Source: Tsuneonella rigui (GTDB lineage Bacteria; Pseudomonadota; Alphaproteobacteria; Sphingomonadales; Sphingomonadaceae). Taken from it: DNA of 64,000 nucleotides. Positions 28,331-37,896 of the stretch are shown here, piece after piece. Numbering within the stretch: the stretch's first letter is position 1; each line of letters begins with the position of its first letter. The DNA lies in contig NZ_RSEL01000013.1 in NCBI RefSeq assembly GCF_003958625.1, forward strand, positions 62,001 to 126,000, read 5' to 3'. Under the pieces are notes generated by a model. That model was not told where the DNA came from. It was given only the letters and a program-made list of their open reading frames with translations, and searched no databases. The translations under genes and the position numbers were made by a program.

Positions 28331-28782
28331 CGGACGCTCTTCGCCACCGCGTCGAGCACGCCGTTGACGAACTTGGCCTCGCGGTCGTCGAAGAAGGCCT
28401 TGGCGACGTCGACCCACTCGCTGATCGCGGCGGCGACCGGCACGTCGGGGCGGGCGAGCAGTTCGTAGGCGCCGGCGCGCAGGATCTGCAGCATGGTCTT
28501 GTCGAGCCGGCGCAGCGTCCAGCCCTCGGCGAGCTTGCTCGTCAGCAGCTCGTCGATCTCCTCGCGGCGGGCGAGCGCGCCTTTCACGAGGTCGTCGAAG
28601 AAATCGACTTCGGCATCGGCGAATTCGGCGTCCTCCTCGTCGTCGGTCATGCCGAGGCGGTGCTGGTGGAATTCGTCGAGTAGGCGCGCCGTCGGCGTGT
28701 TCTCAAGCTGGTGCTGGTAGAGCGCCTGAACCGCGGCGAGGCGGGCGGCCGAGCGGGCCTGGGAGCGGGGCGAAGCGGTCAT
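28327..28782 (-). CDS. nusB: Transcription antitermination factor NusB
   Basis: 151-aa helical protein that with NusE binds boxA RNA in rRNA operons. Family features: RSAARLAAVQALYQHQL at the N-terminus and the C-terminal LRAGAYELL, AAISEWVDVAKAFFDDREAKFVNGVLD. Overlaps hisD by ATGA (28779-28782) and is followed by thiL with a 4-nt overlap. Confidence 0.96.
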   Translation of the reverse strand: MTASPRSQARSAARLAAVQALYQHQLENTPTARLLDEFHQHRLGMTDDEEDAEFADAEVDFFDDLVKGALARREEIDELLTSKLAEGWTLRRLDKTMLQILRAGAYELLARPDVPVAAAISEWVDVAKAFFDDREAKFVNGVLDAVAKSVR

Positions 28783-30068
28783 GTCAGGCGAACCTCGATC
28801 GAATTGGCGTGCGCCGGCAGCCCCTCGGCATGCGCGAGCGCGGCGGCGGCGGGGCCGATGTTGGCGAAAGCAGCGTCGTCGAGCTCGATGAAGCTGGTCC
28901 GCTTCATGAAGTCGAGCACCGACAGCCCGCTGGAAAAGCGCGCGCGGCGCCCGGTAGGAAGGACGTGGTTGGGCCCGGCGACGTAATCGCCGACCGCCTC
29001 GGGCGCCATGCGGCCCATGAACACGCTGCCGGCGTGGCGGATGTTGTCGAGGAACGGGGCGGGATCATCGACCGCGAGTTCGACGTGCTCGGCGGCGAGC
29101 TGGTTGGCGAGGGGGATCGCCTGGTCGAGCCGCTCGACCACCACGATCACCCCGTGGTCGTCCCAGCTCTTCTGCGCGGTGCGGCGGGTGCTGAGCATCG
29201 CGCACTGCACGTCGATCCGATCGGCGACCTGGTCGGCGAAGTCCTCGTCGTCGGTGATCAGGATCGACTGCGCGTCGGGATCGTGCTCGGCCTGGCTCAG
29301 AAGGTCGGCGGCAATCCAGTCGGGATCGTTCTTCGCATCGGCGATGACCAGGATCTCGCTCGGTCCCGCGACCATGTCGATGCCGACCACGCCGTAGAGC
29401 TGGCGCTTGGCCTCCGCGACCCAGGCGTTGCCCGGTCCGGTAACGACATCGACCCGCGCGATCCGCTCGGTACCGTAAGCGAGCGCGGCGATCGCCTGCG
29501 CTCCGCCGATGCGCCAGATCTCGTCCACCTCCGCGATGTGCGCGGCGGCGAGCACCAGCGGATTGGTCTTGCCGCCCGGCGTCGGGGTCACGACCACCAG
29601 CCGCTCGACTCCCGCGACCTTGGCGGGAATCGCGTTCATCAGCAGCGAGGAGGGATAGGCCGCGCGCCCGCCGGGAACATAGAGGCCCGCGGCATCGACC
29701 GGCCGCCAACGCGAGCCGAGGCGGACGCCGGCGGCGTCGATCTCGTCGCTGTCGGCGGGGCGCTGCTTCTGGTGGAAGGCGCGGATGCGGTCGGCGGCGA
29801 GGGTCAGCGCATCGCGCAAGCCCGGCTCGAGCGCCTCGAACGCCGAGCGGCACTCGGCGGGTGTGATGCGCCAGTCACCTTCTTCGGTGAGCTGGTGATC
29901 GTCGAACCGCTGGGTGTATTCGGACAGCGCCGCGTCGCCCTTGACGCGGACGCGGGCGATGATCGCGGCGACATCGGCGGCGACATCACCCTCGCTCTCG
30001 CGCCGGTCCTCGACGATCCGGCGGAACGCGGCGTCGAAGCCACTGTCGGTGGTGCGCAGCAGCTTCAT
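28779..30068 (-). CDS. hisD: Histidinol dehydrogenase
   Basis: Zinc- and NAD-dependent oxidation of histidinol to histidine, the final step of the pathway; 429 aa. Visible signatures: [65 protein letters not shown] and [15 protein letters not shown], including the Gln/His zinc region. Overlaps hisG by 4 nt upstream and nusB downstream. Confidence 0.97.
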   Translation of the reverse strand: MKLLRTTDSGFDAAFRRIVEDRRESEGDVAADVAAIIARVRVKGDAALSEYTQRFDDHQLTEEGDWRITPAECRSAFEALEPGLRDALTLAADRIRAFHQKQRPADSDEIDAAGVRLGSRWRPVDAAGLYVPGGRAAYPSSLLMNAIPAKVAGVERLVVVTPTPGGKTNPLVLAAAHIAEVDEIWRIGGAQAIAALAYGTERIARVDVVTGPGNAWVAEAKRQLYGVVGIDMVAGPSEILVIADAKNDPDWIAADLLSQAEHDPDAQSILITDDEDFADQVADRIDVQCAMLSTRRTAQKSWDDHGVIVVVERLDQAIPLANQLAAEHVELAVDDPAPFLDNIRHAGSVFMGRMAPEAVGDYVAGPNHVLPTGRRARFSSGLSVLDFMKRTSFIELDDAAFANIGPAAAALAHAEGLPAHANSIEVRLT

Positions 30069-30706
30069 GCGGCCAGTTCCCGGAACCGCTCGACCAGCGC
30101 GGCGACGCGCGGGTCGGTCTTGAGCGCGGCACGGTTGACGATCAGGCGCGCGGTTACCTCCATGATCGTCGCGGTCTCAACCAGGCCGTTGTCGACCAGC
30201 GTGCGGCCGCTTTCGACCAGATCGACGATCCGGCCCGCCAGTCCGAGCGCGGGGGCGATCTCCATCGCTCCGTTGAGCTTGACGCACTCAGCCTGGACCC
30301 CGCGCGCCTCGAAGTGGCGGCGGGTGAGGGCAGGGTACTTCGTGGCGACGCGGATGTGGCTCGCGCCGTCGATCGACGCGGCCCCAGCGGCGGGCTCAGC
30401 GACCGAGAGGCGGCACTTGCCGATGCCGAGATCGACCGGGGCATAGAGATCGGAGTAGTCGAATTCCTCGATCACGTCGGCGCCGACGATGCCCGCCTGC
30501 GCAGCGCCATGGGCGACGAAGGTGGCGACGTCGAACGCGCGCACGCGGATGAGGCGGAAATCTTCATCCTCGCAAGGAAAAGCCAGCCGGCGGTCGCCCT
30601 TGTCGTGAAACCCCGCTTCGGGCACCACGCCCGCGCGCGCCATCAGCGGCAGCGCCTCGTCGAGGATACGCCCTTTCGGGACGGCGAATGTCAGCGGCTG
30701 GCGCAT
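30065..30706 (-). CDS. hisG: ATP phosphoribosyltransferase, short form
   Basis: First enzyme of histidine biosynthesis. The 213-aa protein starts [21 protein letters not shown] and has the PRPP-binding [11 protein letters not shown] and the [24 protein letters not shown] blocks. It lacks the regulatory C-terminal ACT-like domain of long HisG, so it should need the HisZ partner; hisZ is not in this window. ATG at 30706 is only 42 nt from the divergent DUF2332 gene. Confidence 0.95.
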   Translation of the reverse strand: MRQPLTFAVPKGRILDEALPLMARAGVVPEAGFHDKGDRRLAFPCEDEDFRLIRVRAFDVATFVAHGAAQAGIVGADVIEEFDYSDLYAPVDLGIGKCRLSVAEPAAGAASIDGASHIRVATKYPALTRRHFEARGVQAECVKLNGAMEIAPALGLAGRIVDLVESGRTLVDNGLVETATIMEVTARLIVNRAALKTDPRVAALVERFRELAA

Positions 30707-30748
30707 GGCGGCGCGCTTAGGGCGCACCATTCGAAAGGGCAACGCCAG

Positions 30749-31855
30749 ATGGCTGACACGATTTCGGGCCTCGGGGCCAATCCGAAGTATCAGCGGGTCG
30801 ATATGGACGCCAAGGGCGTGGGGACCGTGGCGACCGCGTTCTCCAACCAGGTCGCTTATTGCACCGCTGCCGACGCGCCGATCACCGCGCGGGTGGTGGG
30901 GGCGGTGGCGGTGCTGCTGGAGGACGGCACGCCCGGTGCGCTGCTCGACCGCATCCGCGGCTGGCAGGGCGCTCCGCTGGCCGATGCGCTGCCGCTGCGC
31001 ATCGCCGGCGGGCTCCATGCACTATCGCTTTCGGGCGACGAACCGGCTTTGGGTGCGATCTATCGCGGAGAGGACGCGGACGACGTCGCCATCGTGCGCG
31101 ACGCCATCGCGCGGCACGAGGAACGGTTGATGACCTCGCTCGACGGCCCGCCGCAAACCAACGAGGCGGGGCGCTCGTCGAACTTCATTGCCGCGATGCT
31201 GTGGCTGGCCGACCGGGGCCTGCCCGCGCGGTTCGCGTGCCTCGAGATCGGGTCGAGTGCGGGGATCAACCTGATGATCGACCGCTATGCCTACGATCTC
31301 GGCGGCGTGAAGGTTGGGCCGGCCGATCCGGTGATGGCCTTCACCCCCGACTGGCAGGGGGATGCGCCGCCCGCGCACGCGATCGAGATCGCCAGTCTCA
31401 AGGGCTGCGACGTCGCCCCGGTCGACCTGACCGACCCGGCTCAGGCGCTGCGGCTCAGGGGCTACATCTGGCCCGAGCATGGCGTGCGGTTCGAGCGGAT
31501 GGACGCCGCGATCAAGGCTGCGCGGGCGAAGGCGCCCGACCTGGTTGAGGCGAACGCCGCCGACTTCGTCGAGGCCGAACTGGCCCGCCCGCAGGACGCC
31601 GGCACTACGCGCGTTCTGATGCACTCGATCGTCTGGCAGTATGTGCCCAAGGATCAGCAGGCCCGCGTCACCGCCGCGATGGAGGCCGCCGGCGCGCAGG
31701 CCTCCGCCGACCGCCCGCTCGCGTGGATTGCCCTCGAAGCCAACCGCGACACGCACCGGCATGAGATGGTGGTGCGTTACTGGCCTGGCGGCGAGAAGGG
31801 GCGGATCCTCACCGAAGCGCACCCGCACGGGGCGTGGATCAAGTGGATGGGGTGA
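30749..31855 (+). CDS. DUF2332 family protein
   Basis: 368-aa cytoplasmic protein of the DUF2332 family, marked by [25 protein letters not shown] (resembling the SAM-binding loop of a methyltransferase), [18 protein letters not shown] and [18 protein letters not shown] Rossmann-like methyltransferase activity is plausible but unproved. Starts 42 nt from hisG on the opposite strand, so the two may share a promoter region. Confidence 0.85.
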   Translation: MADTISGLGANPKYQRVDMDAKGVGTVATAFSNQVAYCTAADAPITARVVGAVAVLLEDGTPGALLDRIRGWQGAPLADALPLRIAGGLHALSLSGDEPALGAIYRGEDADDVAIVRDAIARHEERLMTSLDGPPQTNEAGRSSNFIAAMLWLADRGLPARFACLEIGSSAGINLMIDRYAYDLGGVKVGPADPVMAFTPDWQGDAPPAHAIEIASLKGCDVAPVDLTDPAQALRLRGYIWPEHGVRFERMDAAIKAARAKAPDLVEANAADFVEAELARPQDAGTTRVLMHSIVWQYVPKDQQARVTAAMEAAGAQASADRPLAWIALEANRDTHRHEMVVRYWPGGEKGRILTEAHPHGAWIKWMG

Positions 31856-31904
31856 GCGAGGTCGGGTGGTAAACGAGGTCGCCTTCCGCGGAAACGTTCG
31901 TCCG

Positions 31905-32762
31905 TCAGTTCCCGTTGGCGGCCCGAATGCGGGCGCTCAGTTCCCGTACCCACTCGCTGACCCGGCGGTCGGTCTCGTAAGCGAGATCGGTCTCGGCCTT
32001 CAGACGCTCTTCGGCGGCATCTACGGCCGCCCGATTCTTCTGCGTGAAGAGCTCGCCCCCGAACCTCTTCCAGTTCTCGTCGGGCACGCAATTCGGTTTC
32101 GCCCAGCGGGAGCAGGTGTAGGGTAGCGTGCCCGCCAGCCGTTGTGCCGCGACCTGGTAGCTGCCGAATTCGTTTACCGAAATCTGCGCCGCCCGATCCG
32201 TAAATTTGTCGAAGCATGTTTTGAACGCCTCGTGCCGGGCGCGCGCTGCGTCGACCGCACGCTTTTCCACCGGCACATAGGAGAAATCAAAGGTTCCGCA
32301 CGCCGACCGGAAACTCGGCACGTTGCGCGCCGACACCAGCGCGGCTTTGTACGGAGCAATGTCGGGCTTGCCGAAATACAGCGCGGGGTCCAGGTACTTC
32401 ACGACATTCGCTTCGAATTCCGCTTTCGCGACCGCAAAACGATCGACCATCGTCTTGTCGTTCGAGCCGAGCATCGCGTCCAGACGTTTGAGCGAGGCCG
32501 GGTCGGACTTGGCCCGCTCGCGAAGGGGTTCGAGGCATTCGCGCCGTTCTTTCTGCTTGTACTTCAATTCGTACGCGAGGCTCTTTAGCTCGCCGCTCGT
32601 CTCCACCGAAGCGGCGACGTCGGCGTATCTCTTGGCATCGATGGTGCCGTAGTACTCTTCGCAATATGCGACATCGTCATCGATGCTGCGCGACTGCGCT
32701 GCGAGCATCGTCGATGTCATCGCTAGAAAAAATGTAGCGAGCAGCAAGCTGGTCCGGATCAT
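31905..32762 (-). CDS. Hypothetical secreted protein, Cys- and Lys-rich
   Basis: 285 aa with a signal peptide (IRTSLLLATFFLAMTSTMLAAQS). The mature part has paired cysteines (C in YCEEYYG, RRECLE, RSACGTF, KTCFDKF, YTCSRWAKPNCV) and high charge. No family recognised. A GGGGGA stretch lies upstream of the ATG at 32762. The A/T share is higher than in neighbours. Confidence 0.72.
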   Translation of the reverse strand: MIRTSLLLATFFLAMTSTMLAAQSRSIDDDVAYCEEYYGTIDAKRYADVAASVETSGELKSLAYELKYKQKERRECLEPLRERAKSDPASLKRLDAMLGSNDKTMVDRFAVAKAEFEANVVKYLDPALYFGKPDIAPYKAALVSARNVPSFRSACGTFDFSYVPVEKRAVDAARARHEAFKTCFDKFTDRAAQISVNEFGSYQVAAQRLAGTLPYTCSRWAKPNCVPDENWKRFGGELFTQKNRAAVDAAEERLKAETDLAYETDRRVSEWVRELSARIRAANGN

Positions 32763-32938
32763 TGCGCGACGTTCCCCCGATGATCGAATGCGATTGCAAT
32801 CCCTCTTGAACCAAGCGGACTGTCGATCATTGGATGGAAACGACCTCGGTCGAGGGCACCATGCGGACGGCAGTGGGCCGGGTGGAGAGTGCCTTTCACC
32901 CGAGGTTGCTGAGGCACGAGGGATCAGGAGCATCACGC

Positions 32939-33361
32939 GTGAGCCAAACGTTCGACGAAGGACCGTTCTATCACGGTACGATCGCCGACCTGCGCGCGGG
33001 CGACCTGCTGACCGCCGGGTTCCGCTCGAACTATCGGCCCGACGTGGTGATGAACCACATCTACTTCACCGCGCTCAAGGACGGTGCCGGACTTGCCGCC
33101 GAGATTGCCGTGGAGCTTGCCGGAGGGAACGCCGTCCCACGGGTGTACGAGGTCGAGCCGACCGGGGCGTTCGAGAACGATCCCAACGTCACCGACAAGA
33201 AATTCCCCGGCAATCCGACGCGATCGTATCGCTCCAGCGCGCCGATCAAGATCGTGCGAGAGGTTACCGACTGGACGCGGCTGACTCCCGAAGCCTTGCA
33301 GATGTGGCGCGAGCGATTGTCCGCACTGCTGTCGGACAGCACCGCGGAAATCATCAACTAG
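32939..33361 (+). CDS. arr: NAD-dependent rifamycin ADP-ribosyltransferase
   Basis: Transfers ADP-ribose to the hydroxyl at C23 of rifamycins, inactivating the drug. The 140-aa protein has the hallmark FYHGTIADLRAGDLLTAGF, SNYRPDVVMNHIYFTAL, RVYEVEPTGAFENDPNVTDKKFPGNPTRSYRSSAPI and EVTDW segments; the H12-Y-D type active-site pattern of Arr is retained (H12 in YHGT). GTG at 32939 with AGGAG about 9 nt upstream fits the family length; an upstream ATG at 32834 would add 35 unrelated residues. Chromosomal and not next to mobile DNA. Confidence 0.93.
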   Translation: MSQTFDEGPFYHGTIADLRAGDLLTAGFRSNYRPDVVMNHIYFTALKDGAGLAAEIAVELAGGNAVPRVYEVEPTGAFENDPNVTDKKFPGNPTRSYRSSAPIKIVREVTDWTRLTPEALQMWRERLSALLSDSTAEIIN

Positions 33362-33370
33362 CGACCGATA

Positions 33371-33577
33371 TCAGTGCGGCACGGCCCCCGGCAGTTCCGG
33401 CCACTCGACCCCGCGCAAACTGGCGAGATCGATGTCGAGGGCGTTACCTGAACTTTCCATGGCATCGAGGGCTGCGCTCATCCGCGCGCCGGCCATCGAC
33501 AGGCCGAGCTCGTCGGCCAGCCGCAACGCGGTGCACAGGTGCAGGTACGCCCTTCCGAAATCGGTGAGCTGCTTCAT
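33371..33577 (-). CDS. Small hypothetical protein
   Basis: 68 aa, soluble, alpha-helical in appearance (KQLTDFGRAYLHLCTALRLADELG), C-terminus PELPGAVPH. No family recognised. The frame is compact and has a normal ATG, with an AAGG-like site just upstream; it is convergent with arr, 9 nt from its stop. Confidence 0.55.
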   Translation of the reverse strand: MKQLTDFGRAYLHLCTALRLADELGLSMAGARMSAALDAMESSGNALDIDLASLRGVEWPELPGAVPH

Positions 33578-33684
33578 TTGGAGGCCTTGCGATCGAACCT
33601 GAAATGAAACCTACTCTAGGTTAACGCTGTGCACAATGGCGCGCCGGCTATTTCCGGTGGGAAATCAACGCCGATTTGGAGCGA

Positions 33685-34575
33685 TCAGGCGGTGCGCGTG
33701 AGGAAGTCCTCGATCGCGGCGTTAACCTCGCCGGCTGCTTCCCACGGGACGAAGTGGCCGCTGCCAGGCACTTCCACCACGGTCAAGTCATCGATGATCT
33801 CATCCAGGCCTTCGAGATTCTCCGGGGGCAGAGCGAGGTCGTTCATGCCCCAAACCACCAGCGTCGGGATGGTCAGGTTGGGGAGCGGCGGGGGACTCCA
33901 GCCGGCGGGCAGCTCGTATGGCGCGTCGAGCGGCGGGATGTCGATCGGGCTCGCGCGATACCAGTTGAGCATGGCGAAGGCGGCGTCACGGTCCTGCCAG
34001 TCCTTTAAGAGCTCGGCGCGTTCTTCGGGCTCCATCACGTCGCCGCTGTCCCACTTGATCTCCTGCAGCAGGATGCCGGCGAGGCCCATCTCGCGCACCA
34101 GCGCGTCGTTCTTGGGATCGCGGAAGCCGCGCATGTACTGGCTCGATTCGCGCTGGTGCGAGTTGGTGTAGAGCAGCTTCTGGAACACCGCCGGATGCGG
34201 TGCATTGGCGATCACCGCGCGCGTGACCCGGCCGTTCATTTGCCCGGCGATGGCCGTGCCCCAGGCGATCGCGCCGCCCCAGTCGTGGCCGAGCACAGTG
34301 AACGTGTCGATGTCGAGCGCGTCGGCCAGCTGGAATACGTCGCCGATCAGCTTGTCGGGCGTGTAGTCGCTCACCGCCGGCGGCTTGGACGATCCGCGAT
34401 AGCCGCGCTGGTCGGGCGCGACGCAGCGGAAGCGGTCCGAAAAGTGCGCGACCTGGTGGCGCCAGGTGCGGTGGCTTTCGGGAAAGCCGTGCAAGAAAAT
34501 CAGCGCCGGCGCGTCGGCCGGGCCTTCGTCGACCACATCGAGCGCGATGCCGTTTTCGAGCGTGACCCGGTTCAT
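33685..34575 (-). CDS. Alpha/beta-fold hydrolase (soluble epoxide hydrolase-like)
   Basis: 296 aa. Oxyanion motif HGFPESHRTW, nucleophile elbow GHDWGGAIAW with Asp as nucleophile, and a C-terminal His in GSGHFVPWE. The HGxP plus DWGG pair is typical of soluble epoxide hydrolases and haloalkane dehalogenase relatives; without the lid tyrosines mapped, exact substrate is open. It is the last gene of the coupled operon and follows the SDR with a 2-nt gap. Confidence 0.88.
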   Translation of the reverse strand: MNRVTLENGIALDVVDEGPADAPALIFLHGFPESHRTWRHQVAHFSDRFRCVAPDQRGYRGSSKPPAVSDYTPDKLIGDVFQLADALDIDTFTVLGHDWGGAIAWGTAIAGQMNGRVTRAVIANAPHPAVFQKLLYTNSHQRESSQYMRGFRDPKNDALVREMGLAGILLQEIKWDSGDVMEPEERAELLKDWQDRDAAFAMLNWYRASPIDIPPLDAPYELPAGWSPPPLPNLTIPTLVVWGMNDLALPPENLEGLDEIIDDLTVVEVPGSGHFVPWEAAGEVNAAIEDFLTRTA

Positions 34576-34577
34576 GG

Positions 34578-35390
34578 CTATTCTCCCTTCATCCGTTCCA
34601 TGTAGCCTGCCGCGACCATCCCCGCGACCTGATCGAACAGCGCGTCGGGCGTACGGCGCGCCTCGCCCATCGCCTTCTCGCCGCCCTGCGCGACGATGAT
34701 CTCGCGCGTGCCGGCAGCGATGGCGTCGAGCATCTCGGTGGCGGCGACATCGGGGTCGATGCCTTCGTCGATCACCTTGTCGCTGCGCCCGCGGGCCGAG
34801 CCGTCGGCGGTCAGCGCATTGCGGCTGACGTCGGTGCGGATCGAGCCGGGGTAGATCGCGTGGACCGTGAGGCCGCTTTGCGACAGCTCGCCGCGCAGCG
34901 CGTCGGCATAGCCGGAGAGGCCGAACTTGGCGGCGGAGTAGGCCGTGCGCATCGGCACTCCGACTTTGCCGGCGATCGAGGAAATGAACGCCAGCGCCCC
35001 GCTGCCTCGCTTGCTCATCGGCCCGATAAGGCCCTGCGCGAAGGCGATCTGGGCGATGAGGTCGACCTCGATGATCTCGCGATAAACCCGCATGTCGGTC
35101 TCGAGCGCCATCGAGCGCTGCGAGATGCCCGCGTTGGCAACCGCCAGATCTACGCCGCCCTTCCACGCCAGCGCCTTGGCGGTCGCATCGGCGAGCGCGG
35201 CATCGTCGCGCACGTCGAACGGCAGCACCAGCGTCTCGCCAGTGAGCGATCCCGCGACCTCGGCCAGCCGCGCCTCGTCGCGGCCCGACAGGATCACGTG
35301 CCCGCCGCGGCTCGCCCAGCCGCGCGCGAGCGCCGCGCCGATGCCGCTCGATGCGCCGGTGATCCAGGCGACTTGTCCTCGTGTAGTCAT
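34578..35390 (-). CDS. Short-chain dehydrogenase/reductase
   Basis: 270-aa NAD(P)-dependent oxidoreductase. Cofactor loop TGASSGIGAALA, NAG motif (VANAGISQ), catalytic Ser in SSIAGK and Y-SAA-K with GYADALRGEL after it. Substrate not identifiable. ATG at 35390 overlaps the pirin stop by ATGA. Confidence 0.92.
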   Translation of the reverse strand: MTTRGQVAWITGASSGIGAALARGWASRGGHVILSGRDEARLAEVAGSLTGETLVLPFDVRDDAALADATAKALAWKGGVDLAVANAGISQRSMALETDMRVYREIIEVDLIAQIAFAQGLIGPMSKRGSGALAFISSIAGKVGVPMRTAYSAAKFGLSGYADALRGELSQSGLTVHAIYPGSIRTDVSRNALTADGSARGRSDKVIDEGIDPDVAATEMLDAIAAGTREIIVAQGGEKAMGEARRTPDALFDQVAGMVAAGYMERMKGE

Positions 35391-36265
35391 GGGTAGCTCA
35401 CCGTATTGGGGACTTCGGGGATGGGGATGAATTCGTGCTCGCCCGGCACCCGCGGGAAGTTGCCCGCACGCCAGTCGTCCTTGGCCTGGTTGATCCGCTC
35501 GCGGCTCGAGCTGACGAAGTTCCACCATACGTGGCGCTTGGTCTGGAACGCCTCGCCGCCGAGCAGCATCACCCGCCCGCCGGTGTCCGACGCCAGCCGC
35601 ATCGCCGCGCCGGGCGCGAGCACGGTCAGTACGTATGGGTCGAGCGGATGACCATCGAGCGTCGCCTCGCCGCCGACGAGCATCACCGCGCGCTCGTCCG
35701 CCACCGCATCGATGGGCAGCGCGCCCGAGGCGGCGAGTACGATCTCGGCGTAGATCGTCGCGGCGTGGGTGGTGGTCGGCGCGCGGGCGCCCCACAACTC
35801 GCCCATGATCACGGTGGCCTTCGCGCAGGTGTCCTCGACGATCGGCAGTCCGGTCTGCGCCTCGAATGTCGGGTCGATCTCCTCCGCCCCATCGGGCAGC
35901 GCGAGCCAGGTCTGCATGCCGTAGAGCTTGCCGCCCTGCCGCTCCTCGGCGGGCGAGCGCTCCGAATGGACGATCCCGCGCCCGGCGGTCATCAGGTTGA
36001 CCTGCCCCGGTCGGATGGTGGCGAAAGTGCCGAGGCTGTCGCGATGGTCGATCGCGCCCTCGAACAGCCAGGTCACCGTCGCGAGGTTGATGTGCGGGTG
36101 CGGCCGCACGTCCATTCCCGCGCCGACGTCGAGCTGGGCGGGGCCGAACTCGTCGACGAAGATGAAGGGCCCGACCATCGTCCGCCCCCGGCTCGGCAGC
36201 ACGCGTCGGACCTGGAACTGGCCGAGGTCGTGGGTGACTGGCTGGATGGTGTCGATCACGCTCAT
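35387..36265 (-). CDS. Pirin family protein
   Basis: 292 aa, bicupin. N-terminal domain has FIFVDEFGPAQLDVG, VRPHPHINLATVTWLFEG, HRDSLG and MTAGRGIVHSE, which carry the metal ligands (His pair, His, Glu) of pirins. Bacterial pirins act as quercetinase-like dioxygenases or redox-sensing modulators. Start at 36265 overlaps the GST stop by 4 nt. Confidence 0.92.
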   Translation of the reverse strand: MSVIDTIQPVTHDLGQFQVRRVLPSRGRTMVGPFIFVDEFGPAQLDVGAGMDVRPHPHINLATVTWLFEGAIDHRDSLGTFATIRPGQVNLMTAGRGIVHSERSPAEERQGGKLYGMQTWLALPDGAEEIDPTFEAQTGLPIVEDTCAKATVIMGELWGARAPTTTHAATIYAEIVLAASGALPIDAVADERAVMLVGGEATLDGHPLDPYVLTVLAPGAAMRLASDTGGRVMLLGGEAFQTKRHVWWNFVSSSRERINQAKDDWRAGNFPRVPGEHEFIPIPEVPNTVSYP

Positions 36266-36978
36266 GCGGCGTCGAGCTCCGGATAGTGACGAAATATGCC
36301 GTCCTGGTTGAAAGGGATGCAGCGGTCGGAGGCGCGGTAGGCCTTGATGCCGGGCAGTGCGGCGACCGCGTCGTGGCAAGCGATCAGTTTGGGGAAGTCA
36401 GCTTCGACCGCGGCCATCCGCTTGGGGAACATGAAGCGCAGGCCTTCGACGAGCTGGAACAGCGAGGTGTCGACGTGGCTCCACTTCGCGCCGAGCACGA
36501 ACGGGCCGTCGATGGCACTCAGCGCATCCTCGAAATAGCCGAGGAATTTGGGAATGCGCTCCTCCCGGAAGTGCTTCGCCGCCACCAGCGCGGCGTCCTT
36601 CTGGTCTTCGTAGTAGGCGCTGACTCCGACTGGGTGATGCACCGCGTGAACTTCGGCCACCACGTCGCTGACCGTCAATTGCAACATGATCAGTTCGAGG
36701 TCTTTCGGCAGGTCGCTCGCCCCGAAGCCGTGCGCGTCGGCCAGCCAGGTGAGAATGTGGCCGACCTGCGCGATGGTCACCTCGCGCCCCTCGACCTCGC
36801 AGGTGATGTAGGGTGGGGCGAATGGCTTGATGCCGTGCCTCGGCTTCATGTCGGCGACCAGCGCCTCCACGCCCTCGTCGCGCGCGCGGTCGCGGTAGGG
36901 CACTTCCGCTGCCTCCAGCGCCAGCCGCACGAACTCCCCTCGGCCGGGGATCGAGGGCCAGTACCACAGGTCCAGCAT
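36262..36978 (-). CDS. Glutathione S-transferase family protein
   Basis: 238 aa. N-terminal thioredoxin-like domain with LDLWYWPSIPGRGEFVRLALE and the EVTIAQVGHILTWLA segment, then an all-helical C-terminal domain (FVLGAKWSHVDTSLFQLVEGLRF). Resembles alpha/mu/pi-type GSTs with an N-terminal Tyr as candidate catalytic residue. ATG at 36978 overlaps the bolA-like stop (TGATG). Confidence 0.9.
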   Translation of the reverse strand: MLDLWYWPSIPGRGEFVRLALEAAEVPYRDRARDEGVEALVADMKPRHGIKPFAPPYITCEVEGREVTIAQVGHILTWLADAHGFGASDLPKDLELIMLQLTVSDVVAEVHAVHHPVGVSAYYEDQKDAALVAAKHFREERIPKFLGYFEDALSAIDGPFVLGAKWSHVDTSLFQLVEGLRFMFPKRMAAVEADFPKLIACHDAVAALPGIKAYRASDRCIPFNQDGIFRHYPELDAA

Positions 36979-37253
36979 CACGCTTGCCCCGGCGCGAAAG
37001 CGCGGATGGCGAGCGCGTGCACCCGGTTGCCGGGAATGTCGCCCAGCGCCGCGTTGACCATCCGCTGCCGCTCCAGCCGCGACTTGCCTGCGAACGCGGC
37101 GCTCTCGATCGCTACCGTAAAATGCGATTCGCCGCTGCCGTCGTCGCCCGAATGGCCGCGGTGCTTGGCGCTATCGTTGATCACTTCGAGGTGCGTCGGC
37201 GCGAAGGCGGCAGTGAGCAGCTCGGTCATTTCCTGGGCGAGCGGTCCGGTCAC
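36978..37253 (-). CDS. BolA family protein
   Basis: 91 aa, BolA/IbaG fold. Conserved LEVINDSAKHRGHSG, ESHFTVAIES, FAGKSRLERQRMVNAALG and HALAIRA. BolA proteins form [2Fe-2S] complexes with monothiol glutaredoxins in iron-sulfur and iron homeostasis. GTG start at 37253 overlaps the oxygenase stop by 4 nt (GTGA). The J-domain gene lies nearby on the other strand. Confidence 0.94.
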   Translation of the reverse strand: MTGPLAQEMTELLTAAFAPTHLEVINDSAKHRGHSGDDGSGESHFTVAIESAAFAGKSRLERQRMVNAALGDIPGNRVHALAIRAFAPGQA

Positions 37254-37819
37254 GATGGTTTCTCCGAGGTGCTGTATTTGAACGCGATGGTGTAACGCGC
37301 GCCGGCGAACAGGCGCGATGGCGCACCGACGCGATGCACCATGTCTCCGGGCAGCAGCGCCAGCCGGCCGGGGCGCGGCGCGACCGCGGTCACCGGCTCG
37401 CCGTCGGCATAGAACAGCGTCTCCCCCTGCCACTCCTCCCGCCACTCGGCATTGGCGAAGTAGATCGCGGTCACCCCCTGGTTGTTGTCGATGTGCGCGG
37501 TGTAATGGTCGCCGTAGGGCCCAAGATTGATCTGCGACCGGTAGAGCGCGGGTGCCAGCGCACCGTAAGCATGCTCGACCTCACGCTGCACTATCGAGTG
37601 GAGCTGGCGATAGAGCGGCTGCGCATCCAGCTTGTCCAGCGCGATGTCGTGAACGAAGTGCAGGAACGCCGTCGCGCCGTCGTTGTCGTAATCCTCCCGC
37701 ACGAACGCGAGCTTGTGCAGCCACCGGTCGAGCATGGCCACGAACGCCGGATCGAACGCACCGTCGATCACCTGGATCCACCGTTCTCCCACCGGACGGA
37801 TCGTGCGCTGCGGCTCCAT
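37250..37819 (-). CDS. 2-oxoglutarate/Fe(II)-dependent oxygenase
   Basis: 189 aa with the prolyl-4-hydroxylase-like jelly roll. Metal triad H109-I-D111 (HYTAHIDNNQG) and H162 (GDMVHRVG), and R175 (GARYTIAF) as probable 2OG ligand. GETLFYADG is a typical strand. Substrate is unknown; it may hydroxylate a protein or small molecule. First gene of the six-gene coupled run ending with the alpha/beta hydrolase. Confidence 0.88.
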   Translation of the reverse strand: MEPQRTIRPVGERWIQVIDGAFDPAFVAMLDRWLHKLAFVREDYDNDGATAFLHFVHDIALDKLDAQPLYRQLHSIVQREVEHAYGALAPALYRSQINLGPYGDHYTAHIDNNQGVTAIYFANAEWREEWQGETLFYADGEPVTAVAPRPGRLALLPGDMVHRVGAPSRLFAGARYTIAFKYSTSEKPS

Positions 37820-37896
37820 TCGATCCTTCTCTCCGGTCCCACGGTTCGCCGCCCGGCACGTTGAAATCGCGGCAGCCTGCCGCCAGATGGCAACCT

